64,000 nt of DNA from Icerya purchasi (GCA_039619475.1 CM077116.1:23075191-23139190), one strand, 5' to 3'. Shown: positions 34,651 to 46,870, numbered from the stretch's first letter. A program made the numbers and translations. Notes: generated by a model from the letters alone, not told the origin.

Positions 34651-37066
34651 TACTTTCTCCCCTTTCGGTTTTCTAATTTCTAGGAAGAAGAGTGTTATTT
34701 AAATCGCCTGTTGATAAAATAGGAATGCGTCGAGAATAGTTAATGTGTACCATTTTAAAGAGGTCCCGCCGCCTGATAATTCATTCGGGTATTTATTTTT
34801 CATCGTCTTAGACATCGGAAACAAATTAGAGCCAACGTCTAATTCGTGGCAGATGACGGTTCAAAACAGCATGCAAACGGACAGAAGGAAATACGAAACG
34901 CGCGTGAATCAATTGGGGAGAGAAAAACAATACGATTCAGTGCAAAGAACATTTCCAAAATGTACAAAAACAAAAGTCACAGCGAACAGGGGGAATGGGG
35001 GAAACAGGAAATAACCGATAATTGCTCGGAAATCAATTTCGCCGAGGGAACAATTTCACAGAGAGCGCTTGAGAGTAACAGCGAATTAGTTAGATCTGTC
35101 TAGACTTTGCGATGCGTAGCCGAAAAAAATAGACGCTAACGTCGGGCTTCTAGCAGCTTTAGACGAACAGTCACGGTGGCCGCAATTGCCGTTTTAATCA
35201 TATTCTCAAAAATACCGTCGACCGCTTGCCAAACGATTATCGATCACGTCTTGATCGAATTTTTCCGTCAGCAATTAAATAATTCGACGTGACGATAAAA
35301 AATACATAACAGATTTTATCTTTTTAGCGGACTACTTTTTAAAGTTCTGTTCTTTAGTATTTTCCAGGTGACAAGCAAACGGTTAAATGGTTAAAAGAAA
35401 TACCGTGTGTTTTAATTAATTTTCCATCGCTGCTAATTCCCTAACGAACACTGGCCGAAAATAATGAACTTACAGTCCGATATTTTAAAATGTATCGTCA
35501 GCGAGGGGGAAAAAAAAACAGAAAAAGAAACGACCGAGCACGTTATTAAATTAACTGGCTTCTTTGCACAACTCCGTGTGACTGCGCTGCAATCCCTACT
35601 GACTCTGGGATTTTTGTTAGTTCCGATGGCAAACGCCGAATTGTCCAAAGTCGGAAGTTTCTTACGCTGACCTCGGTGAGGAGGATTTTAAGGCAAGTCA
35701 ACAATCAGCGACGGTCTTCTGGGAGTTACACCGCACCGTTGCAGTAATCGGAGAATGTGATTAACGTAAAGTTTAGCATCCCTAATATTGGGGAACACTG
35801 TCGTTAAGCTGTACGGCGAAACAACTTGATACACTCTGTTGCAGAAACAGAGAGGATCACGTGAATTGTAGAATACGGTTTCGAAAAACAGCCGCGCTAA
35901 CTGGAACCGGCAAAACAGGGTTGTTCTCGTTTAACAGCGAGGAAAAAATAATTAATTAAATGAAAGTACTACCTGATAACGCGTTTTTAGTAAAGTTTGT
36001 CGAAATTTCCTAAGTGAAAGTATAGTAAATTATAATTAATAAAAACGACTGACTGCAATCTTACCTGGCCCCGGAAATCGAAATTAGAAATTTCACTAAA
36101 CGTTTGTCCCGTAATCCAATTAAAAGTTTAAGAAGAAGTGTTTATCAGAACCACATTCGGACATGGAAATTTAAAAAACCGCTTTTGCGATAGATATCAT
36201 TTTCCCGCTATTTCATCTTTGACTAATACTTCTAGATTTTGTATACAAAATTGCAGACCTCCCCTCTCGATCAATTTTTGTTTTTTCTTTTTGCGTTTTT
36301 TTCCATTTTTTTCGCCGCATTTACGGAATATATGAAACTCGTGTAGTCGATCGAAAGAACATTGCCGCGTGTCACAAACGTGCACACACAAATCCGGCGA
36401 CAACCAAACACGAATGAGCCGAGTTATTTAGTCTAAAGTGCTAACCAAGATCGACCGAGATATAAGGGTACTCTAATTAGGGAGGCGAGTAGAAAAAAGG
36501 AAAGGTAACCGAGAGAATGGCCTAAAATTTTACATCAAATTTGAAAGCTGGCAATTGGTCAGCTAAAAGGGTAGCGAAAATAAAATCCAGTCGTAAATAC
36601 ATTTTATGTTAATTATTCCGGTACGTGTTTAAATGTTACTACTGTCAATTTTCCTTCGATAATGAATATGAATACATTACCGAAACGTTAAATTTCATTT
36701 TATTTCTTGTTTCAGAATTACATACAAAAAAGCCCGTTTGACATACTGACGCGTATTTAATATATATTATTAGTTTCTCGTATTTATTAATTTTAGCGTG
36801 AAATTTTACTGCAAAACGCTGACCGCAAACTCGCATTAATGGAAGGTTAGATATGTTTTTTTCTTATCTAGTTTCCAGATAGTCTAATAGAAGTAAAAAT
36901 TGTAGTCTTCAAGGAGAAATTAGGATCTACATAGAAAAAAGGAAAAGAAAAAAAAAAGTCCACCTGATCAAATGGAATTTGAAAAGACTGTCAACACAGA
37001 AAGTAGGTGTCAAGCAGTTTTGTTCTGCATACAAGTATGGAAGACTTAATTGATAAGCCACATATA

Positions 37067-37664
37067 TTAATTACAACGTAATTCTTAGGCTACCCCCATT
37101 AGAAAAAATTTCCCAATTTTATGTAACGAAAAATGTAACGAAAAACTGTTTTAATTTTATATAATGAAAGTTAAATGTTAGGATAGGATTTTTGTGATTA
37201 TGTTATTTTTTTTGTGCTGATGCCAGTAAGAATTACGTTGTAAATTTTAATCATTTTATACAAAGTATAGGAGAGAAAGAGACAGAAATGTAAACAAGAG
37301 GGATCAAGGGGTAGAGCCCCTTGCGAGGCCAAAATGGCCGAGTTTATATATATATATATATTAATTACAACATAATTCTTAGGCCAGCCCCCATTAGAAA
37401 AAATGTCCCAATTTTATGTAACGTTTGTTATATTTTAATTTTTTTCGACTTCCAAAAAGAAGGAGGTTATACGTTCGTCGGGTTATTTTTTTTTTTTTTT
37501 TTTGTTTTATATTTGTTCGCGCATAACTTATATTCATATGGATCGATTCAGAATTATGTTGTAAATTTTGATCATTTTATACAAAGTATAAAAGAGAAAG
37601 AGACAGAAATGTGAGCAAGAGGGCTCAAGGGGAACAGCCCTTTGCGAGGCCAAAATTACTGAGT

Positions 37665-37713
<49 letters not shown>
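37067..37713 (+). repeat. Tandem duplication, two about 294-bp-spaced copies with hairpins
   Basis: Segments starting TTAATTACAACRTAATTCTT at 37067 and 37361 are direct copies. Both go through CCATTAGAAAAAATKTCCCA, then a block ending AGAGAAAGAGACAGAAATGT, then a GC-rich hairpin and GCGAGGCCAAAAT, and both end in a TA tract (37345-37361 and 37671-37713). In copy 1 the hairpin CAAGGGG-TAGAG-CCCCTTG pairs perfectly; in copy 2 it is partly mutated. The middle parts differ more than the ends. No coding potential. It may be a non-autonomous element in tandem. Confidence 0.75.
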
Positions 37714-37721
<8 letters not shown>

Positions 37722-40700
37722 AATATACAAATATACGGTGCCATTCTAGTTCGAAATATTCCTCAAATTAGTTTACTCACGGAAATCAAACTGTCGTCAA
37801 GTTAGTCGCTGGGTTGGTCGCCAGGTTAACCGTTCGGCGATGTTTCAATCATCTTTGGAAAATCCGGCACGAATGGGGACATTCCGAGCGAAACGATAGT
37901 TTTTAATTTCACACGGTACTGCCGTATATGTAATTCTCGGTATCCACACGAGAGACAAGTGTCAAGGAAATATATCTTTTAAACGATCGTAAAGGAAACT
38001 ACTGTTGACGGGGAAGCGGTGCTATAAAGTCACAGCGAATAATATGTGAGGTGTTAATAGATCTCGGTATCTATTATTTTATTTAATCAATAATAAGATG
38101 GGCTTTAGTTAATTAAGGAAGCATTAATTTGACAAACTTCGTTTCGCTATCAACCGTTCCTCTTCGGTTTTTATCGGCTTTCGCTGAAAACCCGTTTATT
38201 TCGTCACCGATAATTCGCCAACATATTCTTTTACACACTGTTCTTCTGGTTTTTCTTCACTTCCTTGTTTATCTTATTTTCTTCCTCTCGTTTCCTTTCC
38301 AAATTATAATCTTCTCGTCTAAAACTCTCAAAACATGGTCCTTTTTTCAGGTCTTCCGTTTTATTCGCACCTGCCGTTCGATTTGCCTTAATCTATCACA
38401 TTCGCAAATCAGTCCAGTTTGTTATTTCGAGTTGCTAACCATATTTGAACTATTTTGGTCCTCCGGAGAGTTAAATATCGTAACAGGAGGACTGAATTAG
38501 CTGATAGTTTTCAGTAGCATCCAGTACAGAGCAACGAAAAAATGCAATATCCGTGCGCGGCTTATTCGCAGATCAAGTCACGCTGCTGCCGTTCGCGAAT
38601 AAACGCTATACAATAAAACTTTGAAATTCACAAAAAAACAGTTACGAAACTTTTTAATTATATTTATATGTTTTTTCTTCTACGTGACCAATAATTTTGA
38701 ATTACTATACTTTTCCCCTAATTATCTTCCGATTTACGCCATTTCCTAGTCCTATATTTTGTAGTTCTTTCACGTACGATGTCGCTAATCGTCATCCGAT
38801 ACTACAAGTTAACATAAAAAAGTAGGGGAAAAAAAAACAAAACATATCTTATATCCACCGTAATTCGTAGAAGAGTATCGAATAACATCGACATTTCGTT
38901 AACCCTTTTATGCCAGCCGTGCAAAGTCTAACGAGAAGAATTAATGGTGTGTAAGTGCTGAAAAATGTAAATTAAAAATAAAGAAAAAAAAAAAAAAACA
39001 ACTTTTACCTGGACATCGGAAGAGCAACTATTCGAACGAAACCTTTGCGCAACTCGCCGCTGGAGAATAACAAAGTGCGACCGATACAAAGGCGCCGATG
39101 GAAGTAATAATTTTATTAAATCAACGCGCGTAAGGAAAATCGCCGGTGAGCAAGGCGAATCGGCCGCGTTCAACAGCGAGAGAGAATTTTGCAGGAGAAC
39201 AAAGGGGAACAATAAAATTATTAGTCAATACAGATTTTATGCGAATTATTCACTAATTACTGGTGACACAGATGTTAACTATTGTGTCATTTCGTTCCAT
39301 CTTATCACGCCCTCCTCGGACGACTGATGGCCAGGTTTATAACCTCATTTGTCTCGCTTTTGACAGGAACTGTTCTTTTCGTTTATTCCGTTTTCAGTTC
39401 CTTTCGCGACGAAAACGGTTAAAGACAAATTAATAATAATGAAAGACTAGTGGTGCGCCAACACCTTAATGTGGGGAGAACAAAGAATGAGAAGAAAAAA
39501 GCATGATAGCAGCGTCGAATACAGGTGAAAAGCGGGAAAAAACGCTGGCAATAAAATTCTCTTTTCCTACTAGAACCGGTTGTTGGACACTTTTCGCCGC
39601 GGGAAAAACGCGCCGCTGTGTTTAATTCGCTTAAATATTTCTCGAAGACTTTCGCGAAGTTCGGCTCTATTTTGTATTTCCGCAGTTACCTTCGATGATG
39701 GTGAAAGAACAAAGGCGTATTAGATTGCAATTAGAAGAATATGCAATTATTAACGGTACAAATGCTTGAAACGATATCGAACGGGAACACTGCTGTAGGT
39801 TCGAGATTTGATGTTTACTCGCGGTCAATTGTGCTTTTTTTTTTTCACGCCTAGATATTATAAATTATAACCAGGTAACTACGTTGAATACACACTCATT
39901 GATGATAGGTCGAATTTATAATAGATTGCATCAAATTTTAATTCGTATTAATTGTTTTAACCGTAATAATTCTTAGATTTCGCCGGCAATCCGTCAACAT
40001 CATGTAATCATTAAGATATGTGCGATAGAAGATTTCTCGACGCTGCACACAAACGTCCTTCACATATATAGAATTATTCAGGTGGGAAGGTCTTATTGGG
40101 AAACATGCTGAAATAATTACAATCCATGATTAAATCGACGGGAAAACTTATTTGAAATCGTGGTTGAAGAAAATATTTGGAAGGGGAGTGTTTTTTTTTG
40201 GCTTTTCCTTAATTTTTTTATTTAACCCATAATTGTTTTGTTATTAATGACTTACGTTGAATGTAATTAAATAGGCTACTCGGAACTCTAGTTGTTATGT
40301 TTCTTTTGTTACATTTATAATATCTTTTCCATTTTTTTTTTTTTTTTTTTTATCGTTTCTGAATATATTTTTAATCGTCGTAAAAAACCGTCATTCCCGA
40401 TGTCCGCTCCGGTCTCATTTCTCTCTAAATTTAGAATTTCGTTCAACAGATTTAAAAAAAAATAAAAAAATGGCAAAGGATAATTTGTCGAAACTCAGAG
40501 TCTAAAAAGTAAATCTGAATCGGATTCCGCGGTCATTTAGGCAAGTATAAAAGACTAAAAGCAGCTCTTATTTTAAAGTTTCATTTTCTTCTACAAAAAC
40601 GTTCCATAACTGAAGCATATACAAATTTGTGAAAAAATTCTGTTAAAAACATTTAATGTAAACGTAAAAAACGACGATTCGAAAATGACGAATAATTATT

Positions 40701-41769
40701 GCAAGCTATTCCATTTGAAGTTCAAAATGCTGTGTAAATCCTGCCTTATCGATCCATATATATCGATATTTAGTGCGATATAAAAATTAAAATATACGGG
40801 GAGTTACAGAAAAAAGGGAAAGAAAACAAAAGAAAGAAAAATACCTCACAGAGCGATTTACAAGCGAACAAATGCTTTAAATTTTGCAAACAATGGGCTA
40901 AGTTTTATCTAGATTCCTTATTAAATAACAAATAGAGAATAATTAATTTCTTTCTAAAGCTTTTTTTCGAATTTAGGAATTTATGTTCAGCCTTTTCTTT
41001 TTCAATCTTAAAATGAAGCAGAAAAGGGTATTTAACAAATTAATAAACGAAAAGTGAAATTAATGCGGCTTATTTGTTCAAAATTTTCTAGCTATGATAC
41101 TCGCGGCGCTAAGAAGGGGTACGGCATTTTTTCGGCTTTTTTTGAACTTTGAAAGTTTTGTCAAGGAAATGAAATACCGTTTCTCCTTCTCCAGCGATTT
41201 ACCACGTGCCTGGAAAAAGAAATATTATTTTTTTCAAAACATCCCGAGCTTTCGGCGTCCCAAGGGTCTGAATATAAAGCTGTAAGCTTTGCTATATTTT
41301 TCCTACGAAGCGGTCCTTTATGCATATGTTTGAGATACCGTTTTGGTTTCTCTAACGTTTTTACTCGGACTAGTACTTCCGCAAACTTCCTTCTTTTTTT
41401 TTTGCTGTTTTTGGTCCAAAACAAGGGGGGGGGTAAATAATTTTGTAACCGTCATTTATTGATTTTACGAAAGGACTTTTGCACTTTATATTTTAAATTT
41501 CACTTTTAAGGGGTTATCTGGTAATAAGTTACGAATTTGTTAAAGGTGATTTTTGAGGTCGTTCTAAATTCCGTATTATACATATTCTTGACGGTTTTTT
41601 GGGGTATTTTGCCATTCAGGGTAATCGATTAACTTTAAGTTACAGATATGATTTAAAAGAGAAAAAAATAACTGTAATTTATGATCCAAATTTGAAGTTG
41701 ATAAGTCAAACCGTTCGCGACTTATTGCATATTTTAATTGAATATTTTTGTCATTTCTGAACTATCTTA

Positions 41770-41977
41770 TTACGATTCCGTACATTAAATGTTTATAAGT
41801 GATAAACTGGAAAAGCACAAATAAATTTATTTATTTATTTTATTATTTACGAGGTACATATTGCCAGGGAGGGTTACGATTCCGTACATTAAATGTTTAT
41901 AAGTGATAAACTGGAAAAGCACAAATAAAGTTATTTATTTATTTTATTATTTACGAGGTACATATTGCCAGGGAGGG
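41770..41977 (+). repeat. 104-bp tandem duplication at a LINE 3' junction
   Basis: 41770-41873 and 41874-41977 are adjacent direct repeats with a period of 104 bp and one difference seen (T versus G in AATAAAKTTATT). Each unit contains about 50 bp of flanking DNA, the target-site sequence and the last 45 bp or so of the I-like LINE, in plus-strand order. Confidence 0.92.
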
Positions 41978-42001
41978 GGCTATCACCTCGGGTGAGGTTA
42001 T

Positions 42002-42418
42002 TTACATTATTTTAAGGTTTGTAATATTTATAAATTTAATAAGTCTGTATAGGTTATTTATGTTTAAATTCGCGGAGTGATCGTCTGTAAGTGGGGATTG
42101 TTGGCGTTCGTCACTGTAGATGGGGCATTCAGTGATGATGTGTTTGACTGTGATCTGGCAATTGCATTGAGTACAGGCTGGAGGCTCCTGGTGGTCCAGC
42201 AGGTATGCATGGGTGGTTAGAGTATGACCTAGATAGATTCTGTTCAAGGTTGATTCGATATGCCGGTTTGATGCAGCTTTGCCTATAACGTAAGTCCAGT
42301 CAGTAATCGTCGGTTTAATTGCCAGTAGTTTGTTCGAATAGCTGCTGTTCCACTCAACCTCCCAATTAGACATTATTTTGTATTTTGCGTATTTCTTCAG
42401 TTCGCTTGGGTGTAACAC
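42002..42418 (-). pseudogene. I-like LINE ORF2 C-terminal domain, out of frame
   Basis: This frame carries HPSELKKYAKYKIMSNWEVE, then IKPTITDW, then YLGHTLTTHAYLL, PPACTQCNCQITVKHIITECP and an end at NLKIM. W-x3-W, the GHT-x2-THxYLL motif and the CxxC-x8-HxxxxC zinc-binding block are the usual sequence after the RNase H domain in I-clade ORF2 proteins. It overlaps the ORF2 end by 22 bases in a different frame. In relatives, about 130-150 residues of RNase H would stand between the RT thumb and this block, and here they are missing. The best explanation is an internal deletion that also shifted the frame. Confidence 0.72.
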
Positions 42419-45264
42419 TGGTACGGCGGCGTTAGTCGATAGCGTGGGAGGTGATCAAAGATCATGATGTAAATGGTGCCTTCATGGTGGTTTGGACACC
42501 ACGGTGGATCGACGGAAGGCATGCGCTTAAGTAGATAATTCGGGATGTCCAGCGTAAATTCGTCATGACATTTGAAGTAGCCTTGGGCAGCGAGGGTACC
42601 GTCTCTGTATAATGGGTTTGATGGACTGTAAATACTGTGGTTTGGATGGTTCGGGTAACTTAAGATTGATAGGGCGTAATCGACCGATAATGTTTGCCGG
42701 CGGTATTTCAGGGGAGGAATACCGGCGAGCACGTGCATACTGGAGGCAGGCGTAGTTCGGAAGGCTCGTCGAGCTATACGGAGGCCCGAATTTTGGATCG
42801 TGTCAAGACTTTGGAGCAGGCCTTTGGAGGCGGATGAGTAGACGATGCAGCCGTAGTCGAGTTTTGGTCGGATTAAACTTTTGTATACTTTTAGTAATGT
42901 GGAACATCCGAATTTCCTGTTGTTCAGCATCTTCAGTATGTCCAGTGCAGAAAGGCTTCGGTTTTTCAAGGATAGGATGTGGTTTCTCCATCGAAGTTTT
43001 TTGTCAAAGATTAATCCGAGAAAAAGAGCTTCTTCCGAAAACTTTAGTTGTTGATCGTTGAGTGTTAGACTTACGGGTCGGTGTTTGCGTTTTCTCGTGA
43101 AGATGACGCCTTTCGTTTTTTCGACAGAGAATTTGAGTCCCGTGCGTTCACTCCAGTTCGCTAGATTGTCCAAGCATGCTTGGAGAAGACTCTCTGCGAA
43201 CTGTAGGTTTGTAGTTTTAATAGTTATGTTTAAGTCGTCAGCGAAAAGTCTGTGGTTAATAGGAAGTGAAATGATTGCGGAGATAGTGTTTATCAGGATT
43301 AGGAAGCAGTAGATACTAAGGACACTGCCTTGAGGGACTCCGTTTTCTTGTTGGTATTCATTTGAAAGAGTATTTCCTACTCCGACCATAAACGTGCGAT
43401 TATTTAAGAAGTTATTGATAAATTTTGCCAGACGCCCTCTGATTCCAAAACTCGTGAGTTCTTTCAGGATTCCGAATCGCCAGGTAGTGTCGTACGCCTT
43501 TTCTATATCGAAGAAGATGGCTACTAGGTATTCATTGTGTTTAAATGACTGCAGGATTTCGTTTTGCAGTCCCAGTAGGTGGTCGGTAGTGCTTCGTTGC
43601 TTTCTGAATCCACATTGATTTTTTGATAGGATTTTTTGTTTATCGAAATACCAGGTCAGTTTGTTGGCGGCTATTTTTTCTAGTAGTTTGTACATGACAC
43701 AGGTAAGAGAAATGGGTCGATACGATGTTGGTAGGAAGCGGTCCTTTCCTGATTTCAAGATAGGTGTAGTGATGGCCTTGCTCCAGATCTTGGAGAATGT
43801 GCCTTCTTTCCATATTGAGTTGAATATACTCAGCAGTTCTATTCTAAGGGTATCGGGTAGATTTTTGATGAAGGCAGACGGAATATTATCTGGACCAGGT
43901 GACGTGTTAGGCTTCAGGCGCTTGATGGCGTCGGAGAGCTCCGGCATGGTGATGGAGGTGTTGAATTCTTCTGAGTCGTCACTGTTTAGATCGTAGGAAT
44001 TTATTTCTTCTGATTTTTTGAAATTTAGGGTGTAGTTTGCATCAGATGAGGTCTGTGTAAAACTTGAGCCAAGTAGGTTGGCGGTTTCGTCAGAGTCTTG
44101 CGTGTAAGTATCTCCTTTTTTTAGGGTGATTGCATTCAAGGGCTGTTTAGCACCGTTTAGGATCCTTATTTTCCGCCGGAGTTCGGTTTGGTCAGAGTGC
44201 TCGTCTATAGAGGTTATGAAGGAGTTCCGGCTCTGTTTCTTCAGTTGCCTGGATAGTCTACGGGCTACTGCTCGGTAAAGGCGGAAGTTGGTGAGATCGC
44301 TTGTGAGTCTGGTTCTTCGGAACTTAGCAAGGGCTTTATTGCGATTTTTGATGGCTAGTTTGAGGTCTTCATTCCACCAAGGAACGTTTTTTGTGGATAT
44401 TCTGCAGGAGGATTTTGGTATCGAGTTTTCAGCCGCGTGTAGGATGTGTTGGTTGAAGTTTAAAATACAGAAGTCGATGTCTGGTGATGGTTTGGGGAGT
44501 GGGAGGGTGCAAATTGATTTGAATTTATTCCAGTCCGCCTTTTTTAGAAGCCATCTTTGAGTTGTAGGAAGTTGTTGGTTCATCGAGGTGGTGGAGATGT
44601 GGATAAGTATAGGAAAATGGTCACTATTACACAGGTCGGAATGCGTTTTCCAATTGAATCGGTGAGCAATGTCGGAGGAGGCAATTGACAAGTCAATCGC
44701 AGAGAAGGTTCCATTAGAGCTGTTGAATCTGGTTTGTTGGCCGTTGTTTAGCAGGATTAGTTGACAGTCGTCCTGCAGGATTCTATTGATTATGTTTCCT
44801 TTGTTGTTACTTCTAGTAGCTCCCCAAGCGATGTGATGAGCGTTCATATCTCCTAGAATGATAAACGGCTGAGGTAGTTGATGAATGAGGTGGAAGAGGT
44901 CGTTGTAAGTTGGGTCTTCATCAGGTGGTATGTATATGTTGCAGATTGTCAAGTTCGCAAGTTGAGGACAGCAGCAGATTGTGACTCGAATGGTCACATT
45001 TTGGATGTTTGATTGAGTTTGTGAACAGTGGTTAACGATAACAGAGTCTCGAATGAGGGTAGCTACTCCTCCAGATGCTTTGAGGCCTCTGCTGCAGTCT
45101 TGGCGGTATATTTGGTAGCCACTTATCGTCGGTTTGTGTTTTGGTAAGAGGTGGGTTTCTTGGAGGCAAGTGATTATAGGTTGTTTGAGCGAGAGTAGTT
45201 GGCGGAGTTCTTCATGGTTGTTGTAGAATCCGTTAATATTCCATTGTGTTATTGACGTCTCCAT
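42397..45264 (-). CDS. I-like LINE ORF2 (endonuclease-reverse transcriptase), 955 codons
   Basis: ORF2 encodes an AP-like endonuclease that would nick target DNA and a reverse transcriptase that would copy the element RNA there. Endonuclease motifs: QWNINGF (7-13), CLQETH (34-39), GGVATLIRD (65-73), GDMNAHHIAWG (138-148) and NSDHFPI (213-219). RT motifs: SPGPDNIP (455-462), SYRPISLTCVMYKLLEK (514-530), CGFRKQRSTTDHL (551-563), FDIEKAYD (585-592), GVPQGSVLS (642-650) and FADD (674-677). A thumb with QNSGLRIARRAFRTTP follows. The frame has no internal stop. It starts with ATG inside the end of ORF1, as in many I/Jockey elements. The protein ends shortly after the thumb, without RNase H. Confidence 0.9.
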   Translation of the reverse strand: METSITQWNINGFYNNHEELRQLLSLKQPIITCLQETHLLPKHKPTISGYQIYRQDCSRGLKASGGVATLIRDSVIVNHCSQTQSNIQNVTIRVTICCCPQLANLTICNIYIPPDEDPTYNDLFHLIHQLPQPFIILGDMNAHHIAWGATRSNNKGNIINRILQDDCQLILLNNGQQTRFNSSNGTFSAIDLSIASSDIAHRFNWKTHSDLCNSDHFPILIHISTTSMNQQLPTTQRWLLKKADWNKFKSICTLPLPKPSPDIDFCILNFNQHILHAAENSIPKSSCRISTKNVPWWNEDLKLAIKNRNKALAKFRRTRLTSDLTNFRLYRAVARRLSRQLKKQSRNSFITSIDEHSDQTELRRKIRILNGAKQPLNAITLKKGDTYTQDSDETANLLGSSFTQTSSDANYTLNFKKSEEINSYDLNSDDSEEFNTSITMPELSDAIKRLKPNTSPGPDNIPSAFIKNLPDTLRIELLSIFNSIWKEGTFSKIWSKAITTPILKSGKDRFLPTSYRPISLTCVMYKLLEKIAANKLTWYFDKQKILSKNQCGFRKQRSTTDHLLGLQNEILQSFKHNEYLVAIFFDIEKAYDTTWRFGILKELTSFGIRGRLAKFINNFLNNRTFMVGVGNTLSNEYQQENGVPQGSVLSIYCFLILINTISAIISLPINHRLFADDLNITIKTTNLQFAESLLQACLDNLANWSERTGLKFSVEKTKGVIFTRKRKHRPVSLTLNDQQLKFSEEALFLGLIFDKKLRWRNHILSLKNRSLSALDILKMLNNRKFGCSTLLKVYKSLIRPKLDYGCIVYSSASKGLLQSLDTIQNSGLRIARRAFRTTPASSMHVLAGIPPLKYRRQTLSVDYALSILSYPNHPNHSIYSPSNPLYRDGTLAAQGYFKCHDEFTLDIPNYLLKRMPSVDPPWCPNHHEGTIYIMIFDHLPRYRLTPPYQCYTQAN

Positions 45265-46615
45265 TCGGGATCATTTTCAATTTCGTGATTAGTTTGGTGA
45301 TACGGATTTTCAATCCTCTATCTGCCACGATGAAGTGAGCCGTATGGAGCTGGATTGATACAGTTTCTATGTTAACTTCTTCGGTGGTGATTGTTTTGAC
45401 GATTTCTTGTGCTGGAAGGTTTGGTTTGTTCGTTAGGATTAGTTGTAGTAGTTGATCGAAGCTGAGGGCGTTTGGGAGTGTCTTATATTGGCTTTCGATA
45501 ACATCCAATGCTGAGAGTAAAGCGTTCCTAGTTTGTGCGGCATCAGTGTCGATCGGTTTTATTTTCTTAACTTTCTGTTTCAAGGAGCTCAAGTTAGTGT
45601 CTGTGCTTTCAGGAGAGGAGCTGGCGGATAATACTCTCTTCGTTGAAGTTGGTGTTGCTGGCGATGTATTTTTCAGTTGTTGTGTGTTTATCGACGGTTG
45701 ATCGATAGAGACTTTTTCTTGATTTTCATCTGTAGTCGTAGTCGCATTATCCATAATTTCTTTTTTAACGGTCTGTTTGGCCGCGGGAGGGAGGTTCAAC
45801 GGAGTTGGTGAGAGATTCACATTGAGTAATGGATCTGCAAGCAAACTGGTTGATGATGTCGTTGGCGCAGATACGTGGTTGATTGGTGTTTGATCGCGAG
45901 TGGTCGTCCTAATTTTGTTCTCTTGATCTTTGATAGTACACCTTGCGGTAGAGTGTTCATTGGTTTTGCAAAGACTGCAGTAAGTGTCGTTGTCCGAGAG
46001 GTATACAGTGAATTTCTCGTCTTCGTACTCGATGTGGATGAATGCAGGTATTAGAATAGGTTATTCAGGGTCATTAATTATATAAGTTTGTCTTCTAAAG
46101 CTGTATATATGTCGGTATTGGTCTTCGGTAATACCAGCTTTCAAGTAGCTAACTGGCGCTGTTAGTTTTAGATTGATATCCACCAATTTGCGTTCGATGG
46201 CGGAGTGGGGTATGTGGGGGGAGGCGTTAGAAATTATTAGGCGTTTAGCGGGATTGATCAGTTTACGTAGTTTTAGGATACGAGAGTTTACAGTGATTTG
46301 TGAGCGGCATTGAATTAGGTCGTCTGCTATTTTGATTGAAGCTAAGTACACGCATATACGGTTATTCGATATACGAGATGCAAATAATATGTCTTTCGGA
46401 GGTATCAGGGTGCCGATACATTGTATACAGTCTTGTTTATCATCTTTGTTAACGTGGATGACGATTGCTTGGTCGCGTGAAGGAGGTTTATCGAATTGAG
46501 CGATAGAAGCATATGATAAAGCTGGTTTACCGTTTGTAGGCATGTTTGAACCGGTGGCAGTTAGCGATAATGGAGTATTTGTAGATGTGTTGGAACTGGT
46601 GGGTTTTTCCGCCAT
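45233..46615 (-). pseudogene. I-like LINE ORF1 (gag-like) with one in-frame stop
   Basis: A single frame of 461 codons from ATG at 46615 is interrupted only by TAA at 46063-46061 (after INDPE), then continues in frame with PILIPAFIHIEYEDE. Downstream of the stop is one CCHC zinc knuckle, CSLCKTNEHSTARC (45979-45938), typical of ORF1 RNA-binding proteins. The C-terminal part is Ser/Thr-rich with a Lys-rich KQKVKKIK. ORF1 packages the LINE RNA. The stop cuts the protein before its zinc knuckle, so this copy is probably not autonomous unless read-through occurs. The stop could be a recent mutation. Confidence 0.85.
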
Positions 46616-46815
46616 ACAGGCGGTTAGCGATACTGGAGCTTCTTGTTTATGTCGAAATTATCACCAAACAAAAAAAGGTAGAGTACAAAAAAAAGAGATA
46701 AATATAACACATATCAGAAAAAAGGAAAGAGACAAGATAAGAAAAAGAGAAAAAAACTGTATTTAGAACACAAGAGCGCACGACTGTTCACTTTCACGTT
46801 TAAATACAAACTCCG
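46616..46815 (-). promoter_or_regulatory. Probable 5' UTR / internal promoter region of the I-like LINE
   Basis: About 200 bp lie between the right target repeat and the ORF1 start. LINEs of this group carry an internal promoter at the 5' end. The minus-strand wording CAGTCGTGCGCTC near 46787 resembles the initiator-like starts of such elements, which is only a resemblance. The stretch is otherwise A/T-rich. Confidence 0.35.
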
Positions 46816-46839
46816 ACAAATAAAGTTGCTCTTAGTATT

Positions 46840-46870
<31 letters not shown>

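Larger units (their letters stand above)
41931..46815 (-). mobile_element. Near-complete I-like LINE, about 4.9 kb
   Basis: A direct repeat ACAAATAAAG, extendable to 12 bp with TT, at 41921-41930 and 46816-46825 delimits a minus-strand element. It has a 200-bp 5' UTR, ORF1 (46615-45233), ORF2 (45264-42397, overlapping ORF1 by 32 bp), a C-terminal piece in another frame (42418-42002) and an AAT/AAAT-rich 3' end. Layout and motifs match the I/Jockey group. Two lesions are visible: one in-frame stop in ORF1, and an apparent loss of the RNase H domain with a frame change at the ORF2 end. It is otherwise remarkably intact, so it is young compared with the family A relics. It runs in the sense direction of ASPP. 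Confidence 0.85.

Noticed and set aside
34745..35103. Overlapping plus-strand frames of 85-89 codons
   Set aside because: Different frames of one low-complexity stretch with no motif, probably chance.
43058..44560. Several plus-strand open frames over 80 codons
   Set aside because: They are shadows opposite the I-like LINE ORF2, whose minus-strand frame carries all EN and RT motifs.
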